A stretch of 64,000 bases of DNA from Choristoneura fumiferana. Lineage: Eukaryota; Arthropoda; Insecta; Lepidoptera; Tortricidae. Of the stretch, positions 34,001 through 46,000 are shown piece by piece. The notes below the pieces were generated by a model that saw only the letters and a list, made by a program, of their open reading frames with translations, did no database searches and had not been told where the DNA came from. Where the stretch lies: NCBI RefSeq assembly GCF_025370935.1, contig NC_133498.1:10652713-10716712 (forward strand), in the 5' to 3' direction. The stretch's first letter is position 1. Each line of letters starts with the position of its first letter. Position numbers and translations under genes: made by a program.

Positions 34001-37000
34001 CGTGCATGCTTTCTTGCATGCTTGCATGCCTGCTTCCAAGCTTGCTTGCATGCATGCTTTGGTAACATGCCTCCATGTTCGCTAGCGTGCATGCTTGCTT
34101 GCATGCTTGCTTGCATGCTTGCTTGCATGCTTGCTTGCATGCTTGCTTGCATGCTTGCTTGCATGCTTGCTTGAATACATGCTTCATTGCGTGCTCGCTT
34201 GCATGCATTGTTACTTGCATACATACTTGCTTGCATACTTGGTTGCATGCTTGCTTGCATCTCGCATGCGTGCATGTTACTTGCATACTGGCTTGCATGC
34301 ATGCTTGCTCCCTCGCTTGCGTGCTCGCATTGATCCTCACTATAAAAAAAAGTACATGGCTAATAAGTAAACAATATAAATTGATTTTAATGCAGAACGA
34401 AGTTTGCGGGCCAGCTAGTAAATAAATAAATGATAAAAATTATTATGAAAAGGTACTCTGGGACGTAAATTAATTTCCTTGACTGTCCGTTTTGAGCACC
34501 GTAACCGCTCATCCACTTCTGTTGCTGACTGTATAAATCAAACTAGAGTTCTCTGTGTAGTCACATACGAATATATTTTCTCTAGCGTGTGCCAGCGCGG
34601 AAATGACACTGTGCATACCAATGCGACCGGAACGTCCTGTCCATGCCAAGAATGTACTGTAGCATGAACGGGACGAACACAGAATTTCCAAGAATATACG
34701 TTATGCCTATCCAATTTATTAAAAGTGTAAACAAACCGATTTCATCAAAATTCTTGTATAAACACCCACTGGATCGAATCAATAACACATTTATCTATAA
34801 TTCGTCTTTTAACTAGATGTCTAATCACTTTTTTAGTAGCATAGAGTAGCGTAGAGATGGTGAAAAATTTTACATTTTAAAAATCGATTAATGCGCGGAT
34901 GAATAAGCGATTTTTATTTAATTTCCTTAAAATTAAAATATAGTTACTGCTTTTATAATTCAATAAACAGTCTTTGGAATGAAATCAAGTATTGTAAATA
35001 ATAAAATAGGCAAAAATACTTTGATCTATTCAATTAATAGATTAATCGATTTACTGAACAGATTAATTATTATACATTAATTATCATTGAATGTCTGTGG
35101 TCGGATAAATGGCGTCTTTGTTTACACTTTTCATAAATTGGATCGAAATACAATATAATGCATGATCAGATAATTCGTGTAATGTATACAAATTATTGAA
35201 CATTACGAATTATCACGGCGTGCATTTTTGCCATACTTCCCCGGACGACAACTACCTGGCGTACTTTAACAGCACCCAATTTTATAAGTATTTCAATATA
35301 CATACTCAAGGCCATAACACACATACTTTTCTATGGAACTATTTTCGGATATACTTTATCATGTTGCCAGCCCTCGCTGTGGCATGCGACATGTGTCGTG
35401 CGGCATGTCCCATGCGGCAACTGGCTTGTGGCATGCGGCAATTATCAAATTCCAGAAACACGTACATTACAACCGAATACATCAAAATGCTAAAGTTAGA
35501 ACAACTCACTAAGTAGGTATCTATTAAGCTAGTTAGTACTTAAATTCTAATCGTAACTAGTTTTAGTGAAGTGATCTACCGGAAGTACCAAGCTAGAAGG
35601 CTATGTGCAGTTCTCCCGGAAGGCTCAGCCCCAGAAAGAGATAGCAAGAGGGTTTCTGAGACGGGCTAGTTGGCGCTAGTATCGTGAGCTGTCCGTTTGA
35701 CAACTTTGACATTTGTGTTGTTTGGGATTGGTTAAAGGCGCGGCCACATGCAGTCGCTCGTCGCTCGTTTCCAGCGTCAAATCTGATCACGTGGCATATA
35801 GCGATAAAGCTGAAAATGTTAAGCTTTATCGCTGAAAAAAAAACCACTTCAATTTCGACAAAAACACATATTTTTTATCACTCCAATTCCTTTTTTTTGT
35901 ACCACTGCCACGACTGCTACTAAATGAGATTAAGAAATCAGCTTCCAAGGCCAAGATCATTCCTGCAAGCAGCCATCTTGTCGCTGCTGCTCGACGCGGC
36001 GACTTGACGCTACTTTTTTGAGTCGCGGGAAATTCAAAATCACATTCAAAATGGGGTCACGTGACCAGATTTATCGCTGCAAACGAGCGACGAGCGACTG
36101 CATGTGCCCGCACCTGTAACGTCATACGCACCTTACGATACTAACGCCATCTAGCGATATTCCACCTGTCATAAAACCCTCACTGTAACACAAGATTGTA
36201 TTGTTATTAAAATAAGACAAGACATGGTAGTATCATTTTATTTGTAGATCCAAAATTTCAAAGATCCCACTTGTGGCCTGGCTAAAGAAAATGTATAAGC
36301 ATTTATTCCTTGTAATTATTTGAAGCACGTGCTTCATAATGGTTTAATGACATTGCCTGTTTAGGTATTAACATTTCATAGTGTCATCTTTTAATATATA
36401 AAAATGAATCCCTATTCCCTTGGTCACGGCATCACGCGTAAACGGCTGAACCGATTTCGCTGATTCTTTTTTTGTTGCGTTTGCTATTGCCAGGAGAAGG
36501 TTCTTATAACTACACCGGGGGCGAAGCCGCGGGCACCAGCTAGTTACATTATAAATGCTCCACGCTTCAAATATCACAAGTAAAAACTGATACTATCTTC
36601 ATTAAACGGCCCAGCAGCTTGAGCTTATTTTAGGTACGTTGACGACATGGTATTGTGGGCGATTTGGAATAGTTGTTTGAGTGTCATGCAGTTAAGTACG
36701 CACACCTTTGACGACTCGATAGTCTAGTGGTAACAGAACCTGACTGCAAAGCTTGAGGTTCCGGGTTCTATCCCCGATCGTGGAAGATTATTTAAGTATG
36801 TAATGAATCTATTAAATTAAGGGGCTGTTTCACCATCCATTGATTAGTGTTAACTGGCGGTTAGGTGTGATGCCGTCTCTATTTGTTTTGTTCGAATAGA
36901 CTGAGACGGCATCACATTTAACCGTTGCTTAGTATGGATACCAAGAGTGTCCTTGCTTACTTTGGGACTAGGTCAATTGGTGTCAATTGTTTTTGCTAAA

Positions 37001-40000
37001 CGTAATTAATATTGTTTAAGCTACTCTTCGTTTGTCTTGATAAGCCCATCACCATTTACATATTAACGTGCTATTAAATGTTAAGTAATTTATTCAACTA
37101 CCTGCCAATTAAAATTCAACCCTACACTTGGGTAAGTACTTTTAAGGAGAGGCCACACCGTTGCTTTAAAAACGGTGACGGTACGGAATCGCAGTGACGC
37201 ACCGTATGCGCACCATTTTTATTGTATGCCCTCCACACCGCTGCTTAAAATACGCAGACGGTGCGGAATCGCAGCGACGTGCCGTAAACGTCACGACTTT
37301 TGGTAGAGAGCATGCGGTAAAGTCCTGTGCTAGTGCTAAATTTATCGAATGCTGGTTATACACAACAACAACAATCGAAGACAAATGTTTCTCCACCACC
37401 TTTATTCTAGACAAACAACTGGCATTCCTTTCCTGATCACGACAGTTCTGTGTTAGTGGTCCGAATACAGCAGGTTAGCACAAAAACTTCTGTTATCCGT
37501 AAACGTGTATGGTTTCCAACACCTTTCTATTCTAGACGAGCGATCAGCTCTTTCTTTCTTTGTTTTAGTATCCTAGCTACAGGATAGCACAACCACTGTA
37601 GCTTTAAATCCCCACCCGGAGCTATTCTTGACACCGATTCTATTCCACCACCAGTGCCTGCCATGGTTACACTTGGACGATGAAGTGCTGGTTAGTATCC
37701 TAACAACAGAACAGCACATTTTCTGCGGCAAGTTTACATGCAGAAGGGCCATGCTTTAGGAGTGGCATTTTTCCACCACTGCGTAATGGTTTGGTTAGTA
37801 TCTTAACTACAAGATACCACAACTTCTTTAGCGAAGTTCTGGAAGTATTGGTTAGTATCTTATCTACATGACAGCACCTCTGCAGCTGGCCAGCCCCGCA
37901 GGAACGATGCTCGACTTATTCCTCTTTATACTGGTCATGCTCGAGAAGCATAGTACTTCCACCAGTGGGTGTTCATTCTGGTTAGTATCTTAACTACATG
38001 GTATTACAACTTTTGTAGCAAAATTCACAAGCACAAATAATAGGTAATGCTTGACGACGATTCTATTCCATCAGCAGTCATGGTTAGACCTGCAAGTGCT
38101 GGTTAGTAACTACAGAACAGCACATTTTCTGCAGCTAAGTTTACATGCCGAAGGATGATGCTTGAAGTTCTTGACGATGATTGTACTCCACCACCAGTGG
38201 GTAATCGTTCTGGTTAGTATATTAACTACATGGCATTATAACTCCTGTAGCGAAGTTCACAAGCCAAATAACTATACTTGACGACGATTCTATTCCACCA
38301 CCACTCATGGTTAGACCTGGAAGTGCCAGGACACCACTAGGTGCTGGTCATGCTCGAGACACTTCCACCGGGTACTGAAGGTCAGACCTGGAAGTGTTGG
38401 TGGTCAGCGTCGAGCTGGAAGGTGGTCTCGTGCACGACGTCGATGACGGGCGTGACGACGGCGTCCCGCTTGTGTCTGAGGCGCTGCAGCAGCGGCCGCA
38501 GCCAGTCGGGCCCCCCCTCGCAGTGCGCGTCCAGGAACACCAGCGCCTCCCCGCGCGCCGCCCGCGCCCCCGCCAGCCGCGCGCGCATCAGACCCTGCCT
38601 GCGACGCAACGACACTTCTAACATAAATATAACTTACGTTTTTTTATTTTTTTATTTTATTATGAGAGGGAGAAAAACGAGCTTCCGGGTAATCTGATGG
38701 GCAATTATCACCACCGGCCATGAGTACCAACAACTCGAGGAGAGTCAGTCATTGGTCTGTTGCCGGCCTTCGAAGAAAGTATAAGCCCTTCTCTTGATAG
38801 CCCCGATGTCAAAGTTGTCTGCAATGGGAACACTCAACACAAGTGTTCAACACTGCTGACGGAATTTGATTCCATAATGATTTTTTTGGAAGGCGCGCAA
38901 CCATTTCAGCCAATAACAAGGCTGTACATTTGCGCGGGTAAAATCTTGAGCTGTCATTGCCAGACGTAGCCGAGTCAGTTAGCTTTTTACGTGTCTTGCA
39001 TTGCATGTTCTATCTAGTATCTAGCGCAATAAGGTCTTCATTGCGATGGTGCTTGCATTCCGTTTAGTCCAGCATTTGTCAACCCTCACCTGCGCATACG
39101 AAGATTGCCAAAGTACCATCAGCCAAATAAGTGGTCTATCAATCTTTAAACAAGTTCCTATCAAATGAATATGTCGCTAAAGTCGAACTTTCAAGTTGAC
39201 ATATACGTCTATTTGCATTATTGTTTTATGATTATGACATGCAAACGATTATCAACTTTAGGGTGGTTGACCATAATATTTGGCTGATGGTACCTAGGTA
39301 CTGATTTTTGTGGTTCCAGGTGAATCTGCAATCCTTTTTATCTGTGCACTAATGGGGTATGCCCATTCTATTTTGTGACACGTGGCGTAGGTTAGTACCT
39401 AAATCAGGACCCCGTTGCAACTGGTGCCAGTGTTTACTATCTTCTCTTTGTTGACGTTGTCAGCGCTTAAATGCACCACTAGATTTTTTAATCCGTAATT
39501 TGCACCGCCTGTCTCCACCCCGCGACACCCGCACATGTGCAGGGCTACTACGAAACTCGAAACTCGAAGTTCGTATCGTACCGTCCCTCTTGCTCTCGTA
39601 TTAAATAGTGTAAGTGTCAGAGGGACCGCACGACACGAACTTCCAGTTTCGAGTTTCGTAGTAGCCCTGCTGACCCTGTCTGTCTGCATGCACTCTATCA
39701 TCCTTGTACAGTCCAGGTCCGAGAAATCTTTACTTTAGTACCTTCTCACTGTATGACTTCTGACAATTTTATACAAAAGTTCAAACATGAATTGCAGCGA
39801 GAAGGTTGTAAAGTCTAGATACGACTGCACATAATGGGATCCCCTATCTCTATTTTCTATTGTGTGCGGCCCCGTACCACATATTACCTCGTTGAGTTTC
39901 TTGCCGGATTCTTCTCAGCAGAGGTTTTTCCGAACCGGTGGTAGATTTTTTTTGACATTCATAAGTGCTTGTTATAGCCTAAATTGAATAAAGATATTTT

Positions 40001-43000
40001 GACTTTGACTTTGACTATACGATTTAATGGACATTAATTTTGGATTTACTGATGTCTTCACTCGCTACCTGTCAAATTTAGAGTTGAGTAATTTTCAAAA
40101 AAGTTTTTTTTTAATCCGACTGTTATTTTTTTAATTTTAGTTGGCTGTGATCTCGTAAAAAAAATACTTAAACTTTGCCACAGATAAGTAAACAGTAAAA
40201 ATGTTGTAAACCAAAAGCTCTCCATGAAAATACAGTTTTGGAAGCAGATTTTGCACGCCAAAAGAAACAAAAACAGTGATCCACACAAAGATGATTTACA
40301 CACAACACTCATGACTGTAGTGAAAGATGAGAAATTCAGATGAATACAACTAAAATGATTTGTTAACATAAAAAGAGCTTCCACACGTTTTGAGTTACAA
40401 GTCGTCCGCTTGAAAACCTAATTTATACGCTGCGAGAAATATCAGGTAAGTTTTGTTATATTGCGGTTTTGAATTAATAAGTCATCGATCTTAAGCTCAG
40501 TTTAGACCTCCAAGCACAGATATAGATTACACTAGATAACGCAAACACCTCAATCTGTATGAAAACCAACCGTGTCACTTTTTTATATCTACTGTGACGG
40601 CTAAAGAGCGAATTAGCGATTTGAATTCCCCGATGTCCGCGCAAAATCGATTCAAATGCGCCGCCCGCCCGCGCCGTGGGGCTCGAGTCAGTCACTAGTC
40701 ATGATTAGTCAGTTAGCTTAGCGGTCAGTCTTTGTATGGGGCCAACCCCGACGTTTGGTCGGGGTTCGGACACGCGAAGTAGATGCATTTGCGTAATCTA
40801 GTGTAATCTATATCTGTGCCTCCAAGAAAAACGGTGCAAGTTGTATTACATTGCGAAGTCGTACAGGAAACGAGTTGGAAGTGGGCAATCGAGCGCAGCC
40901 TGCAGGATTTTTCTTGCATGTCCAAACTGGGCTATAGACTGCGATGTACCGCAACTCCGGCCGCAATTTCTCTCTCCATTTAAATAAGGTTGAAGTATAG
41001 CCGGCTGGCACCTTACTAAAGCCCTAAAATCTTTCGGAGAAATCGTGCAAGTTGCATAAAGGCCTCTACTCATTACACCGTATCATACCATGACCGTAAT
41101 AGGAACGTGTCAGGCAAAAATATACTATTTGTGTCGAAAAGTATGAGACTGAGCCCACTAGCACGTTTCGTAACCAATCGTCGAAGTCGCGTGTCGTGTA
41201 TGCGTTTGACATTCCGTTTGACAATCCTCCTGGTGTTGCAGGTGTCTATGGGCGGTGGTGATCTCTTACCATCAGGAGACCCACTTGCTCGTTTGCCATC
41301 CAGTCGAATAAAAAAAACGCTCCTATTACGTTAAGATTGGTTTTTGGAGTCTTTTTGAAGCCCCGACGGAAAAAGAGGGGTGTTATAAGTTTGACCGTTA
41401 TGTGTGTCTGTCTGTCTGTCTATGGCACCGTAGCTCTTAAACGGGTGGACCGATTTGAATGCGGTTTCTTTTTATTTGATAGCAGGTTTTCTAGCGATGG
41501 TTCTTAGACATGTTTTATCAAAATCGGTTTAGCCGTTTTTGAGATATTAAACTTTGAAGAGACAATGTCGGGGGTTTTCCAACTTTATGTTGGTTATGTT
41601 TTTTTTTAATTCAACTCTAAATTTGTTACTTTTACGGTCATCCCGTGAAATCCAGTAACAAATTTGGAGTTGAAATAAAAAAAAAACACAAAAAGACTCC
41701 AAAAAACAATCTTAATTTAATTGCTTAATAGCGACATCTCTTGTCCGGGTGAGCGTTTAGTTCCGAAGGAGTGTTGACGTCTCTCGATGAGAGCTAAAAC
41801 ATAGATGACGCTAGTGTCGCTGCTTAAGTGGCTAAGAAAGGAAAAAAAGCAGGCTGAAATGTGTGGTGCACGGGAGAAATTTGTGTCTAGCTAGACTCCT
41901 GTCCAGTGGTGGTGTAGGGGTATGGCACGCAGCACGGATTGCTGAGGACCTGGGTTCGATTACCAGCGCTGGTCTCTTTTTCTGGGTTTTGTCTGTGCAT
42001 CCATGTTTCAGTTTGTATTTTCGTTCCTATTACGGTCATGGAATGATACGGTGTAATGTGTAGAGACCATTTACACTGCGTGTTCGTAACGCGAACGAGT
42101 CTGAAGTAGTCAAACGAGCGCGGCAATGTAATGCTTCCACGATTTACTTACATATCTAAATTGGCTTGCCGACGTCGGTTCAAGACGGCTGTTTCGATGG
42201 CATGTGTGAATAAAAAAAAGTACCAGCTTCTTCTAATATTTCAAACAAATGCTTCATAATGAAAAGAGATCGTCAATCCCTTTGAAGATGCGTTTCCACC
42301 AATAATGTGCGAGGATGTGTTTTTCATTAACCAATAGAAACGCTTCATTTTCATCCTCGCACAGCACATCTCTAGTGGAAATAGCTCGGCGGAGCGAGGA
42401 TAGGTAAATTAAGCGATTCTATTGGTGTTTTGATGTATATGTAGATATGCAAGTTGGAAGACAATGCAAGTACAGTCAACTAAAAGTACAGCTTTTAAAG
42501 CTTGTATTAAAAATTATTTTTTTAACAGAAACTTGTGTACTTATACTTCTCTTTATTCATACTAATCTTCGTGTCGACCGCGCACGATAACTGTTCGCGC
42601 GGGCTAACTGAACGACTTACCTATGTGTTTACTGTATTTTCTTCTTTTCAGAAATGTTTTTACAGAGACATATCACTCTAAGCATATCAAGAAAAGTATT
42701 ATTTACAAGGAACAACCGTTGGTGCAATCGGGAGCTACTTTTAGCATCGTTTTCAGCCCCGTGAAATACGTGTAAAGACAAGAACCGCGTTACTTTGTAC
42801 AAAGCGTGCCTCAATCTGGAGCCTTCTAGCTTTCAGTGCTGGCAGTGCCTAAAAGGACTCAAAATCAAACAGTGTAACAGTGCAACAGCCACCTGCATTA
42901 ATATCTGCCAGAGCGGAGCAAACATATCTGACACGTCCTACTGGCCCCAGAAACAGTCGTATCAGATATTAATGCACGCTTTGTTGTCAGATATTGGTGC

Positions 43001-46000
43001 CGGTGAGTGTACTAGTGCGCTAGCGCCGCACCTGGAATATACGTGGGTCCTGCACGCTATAGTAGAAGGTGCCGGAGTCCAGCACGTCTATAATGGGCAC
43101 GACGACGGCCGTGGACTGGTCCTTGACGCGCTGCAGCAGCGGCCGCAGCCAATCAGGCTGCCCCTCGCAGTGCGCGTCCAGGAATATCAGCACGTCGCCG
43201 CCCGCGAACCGCGCGCCCGCCAGCCGCGCGCGCGTCAGCCCTACCCTGCAGCAAGTTCGGCCGTTGGGCGACAGGTGGCGCTGGGTTTACACCTACAGTG
43301 CATCTACATGACGGCAGATGGCGTTCCTCTGCGATACGATATATCAATGTGGTAGCCCAGAGATGGCGCTGTACGTTTAACGAACGAAACGTCTGCAGGG
43401 CTGTTGGTCAATTAGTTTTGGGATTTGCAATGTCATTATTTTGCCACATACTACATTTTGTTACACTGCACGTAGTTGACAATAAATGGCGTTGAACCAC
43501 GCGGTATATGCGTCAGGCTACAGATGGCGCTGTACTTTTGAGTAACGAGCTTGCAGGGCTATTTGCCAATAACTTTTGAGTTTTTTTTTGTTATTTATTG
43601 GTAAAGTGAGTTTTTAAGCTCTATCTTAATTTTAATGGGGCTTTTGTGTATCATGTGATGATCGTAGAGGGAGGGTCTCGAGAGGGTAGTAAAGAATCTT
43701 AACAAGTGTCATCTGTAGGGGAGTATAAAAAATAGTCAAAAAATCATGTATTCCCAGTCGTCCGCACCCTTTGTTCACAATTCGAACTACTGGTTTTTTT
43801 TTCAGTTTTTTTGCTCTACGTATAAGTGGCAAAAAAATCCCAGAACTTCGCAGAGCGAACAAAGGAGTGGCGATAATGTACAAAATAGCTGGTTTATGTT
43901 ATGAATGTCCCCAAATTCGTCACTAGAAAAATGCCAGAGTTGAGAGCAGTGGCGTGCATTGAGTACGCAGCAGGACGCTGGTACCCTGCTGTATGTAGCG
44001 GTGCGGTGCGGTGCTGCGGCGCAAACTGGCGCTGCCTACCCTGGATTTGACCCAATGCACGCCTATGGTTGAGAAGTATGCATGGGGCAAATGAGGGTTT
44101 TCACAGAGGCGAAATATCGCTAGATGGCGTTAGTGAGGTCCATTTGACGATCGACGTTTGCTTGCGATTGGCTCATTTAGTTTTTTAACCAATCACGAGC
44201 AGACGTCAAACGTCAATAGGACTTCACGATACTAACGCCATCTAGCGATATTTGTGAAAACCCTCATTGACGCGTTCTTACGACTACTCGTCCGAGAAAC
44301 TCGCGCTTGTTAGTTTTGCTATTTAGTATGATGGTGGTCGGAATATACCCAAAACGGCAACCCGAATCTAGCCTCGCAAACTGCACCCCGTGATATACCA
44401 TCTAGTTCAAATGAAATGAGACAAAATGGAGCTAGTTGATCCCCTGAGCTCTACAAACCGTGTACTTAAGGCGAATCACCTCAAAGTTGACCGCGTTACT
44501 ACCGTGTTCGTACTCAAACGTTTTGGCTTCTACCATGTCGATGATAGGCTTGACTACCGCATGAGGGGCATGCTTGAGTCGTTGCAGGAGCGGCCGTAGC
44601 CAGTCGGGGGCGCCCTCGCAGTGGGAGTCCAAGAATACCAATACGTCACCCTTCGCCACGCGCGCGCCAGTTTGCCGCGCGCGGATCAGACCCGAGCTAT
44701 CGGACGACAGATGGCGTTGGTATCAATTAGCTAGCTACGGGGAGGACGTGGTTCGTAGCGTCGCCGGTAGATGGCGCTGCTGTCTCGAGGCTTAAGGAAC
44801 TGCGTGCACCCCTCGTATGCGGGAGGGGTTAAAAGCAGTGGATTCTAGTCTACAAAAAAATACAAAAAGATAGCCTTAAATTTTACACGGATCCGTGCAT
44901 CCGCATACGAGGGGTTAACTCTTGGTAATGCCCGTGGTTCTTTAGAGCGACATGCAATCTACACTAACCCCCTGCTTCACCATCCATTGATTAAATTTAT
45001 TTGACGGATAAATGTGATGCCGTCTCTGTTTGCTTTGTTCGAATAGACGAAGCGGGCATCACATTTATCCGTCAAATAAAATTAATCAATGGGTGGTGAA
45101 GCAGCCCCTTAGTCTTATTAATATAAGCCGAATACGTCACAACATAAAATAAGCCGCGTTATTTCGGTCGCGCTTCGGCAAAGTGCTAAGACACACGGCA
45201 CGGTGCAACAACACTCAATCTCACATGCTGCCGTGAATATTCAATTGGTGGCTTGTAGTACGGTCAAGGACTTTAATTCATGAGCAACCATGGAACCATT
45301 TCACAATAAACGTCATAGTGACATCGCATTAATTAACAATGAAAATCGTAACGACTTTTCCCTTGAAAAGGTTTCATGGTGGCCCATGAATTAAAGTTTT
45401 TGACCGTACCTATCTATGTGTACCTAGGTTACATGTTCCTCTGACTAACGGAAGCGATCAAACAATGAGTATTGGGGTTCTCAGGTTGTGTATTTCCTTG
45501 CAGAAAGCGAGAACGCGATGAATTTCCTGTCTTCTCGTTCTCGCACTCGGGTGCTCCTCGATCGGTGTCGCATTTTGTATCGTTCTGAAGGGAGACAGGT
45601 ACGGTACGAGTCCATCGTGACCTCTTGCCTTGAATCTGTAGGGGACTATCATAGCCTACCCACATAGAGGTCCTGAGCGGCTAACGAATGCTCAATATCC
45701 GTCGTCTGCGCGTTAAAGATACAGCATGTGCATATACTATTTAGCACTATGGAAACGTGTAAGGTAAGGGTGACACTGACACTCTTTCCCGGCCCGATAA
45801 TACCGACATGGAAATACCGACCGACTCATGTCAGTTTCTATGGTAAGCCATGAATCTAATCGATTCTGATTGGGTAGCTGTTGTGTGTGTGTGTGTGTGT
45901 GTGTGCACTGACCGGTCGGGCAGGCGCACGACGCGCACGAGGCCGGGCGGCAGGCGCGTGCGCACGTAGTGGCTGAGCTTGCCGCGCAGCGCCGGCAGCG

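Larger units (their letters stand above)
31777..34418 (+). mobile_element. Decayed Helitron, 2.6 kb
   Basis: It starts tctatataaataaaaatgaa and ends gggccagctag, that is TC..CTAG, the Helitron form; small lepidopteran relatives are at 27535-27755 and 36393-36543. It encodes a broken piece of the Helitron replicase N-terminal region (32741-33085). It carries a LINE fragment with target duplications (32569-32736) and a kilobase-scale minisatellite (33268-34330). It lies in Pgant9 intron between exons 4C and 5. Confidence 0.75.
38640..43030. other. Pgant9 intron between exons 4B and 4C
   Basis: Repeat-rich. It holds the gccaaataag MITE (39109-39293), a palindromic actacgaaactcg MITE (39540-39668), a TTTGAC-tailed retroposon (39885-40018), a gtgcaagttgtattacattg repeat (40814-40935), a ggcggtggtgatctcttacc retroposon end (41229-41320), a tRNA SINE (41640-42030) and an agatgtgcgagg MITE (42285-42440). 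No further copy of exon 4 was seen. Confidence 0.65.

Noticed and set aside
33268..34330. CRISPR-like array
   Set aside because: Units vary in length, there are no unique spacers, and the window is from an animal genome.
33242..34370. Long open frames rich in Met-Ala-Cys-Leu or Met-Gln-Ala-Ser on both strands
   Set aside because: They are the reading of a GCATGCTTGCTT-type minisatellite in every frame, with no start context, domain or splice signal.
35196..35516. 106-residue plus-strand frame
   Set aside because: AT-rich, no recognisable domain, no splice or promoter support.
36715..36785. tRNA gene
   Set aside because: Similar A-box-like word but a poor B box (ggttctatccc); more likely a decayed SINE head.
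42795..43355. 186-residue plus-strand open frame
   Set aside because: Antisense of exon 4B plus intron.
45429..45665. 78-residue minus-strand open frame in the intron before exon 4A as an extra exon
   Set aside because: No homology to GalNAc-transferases and no splice sites in the phase the gene needs.
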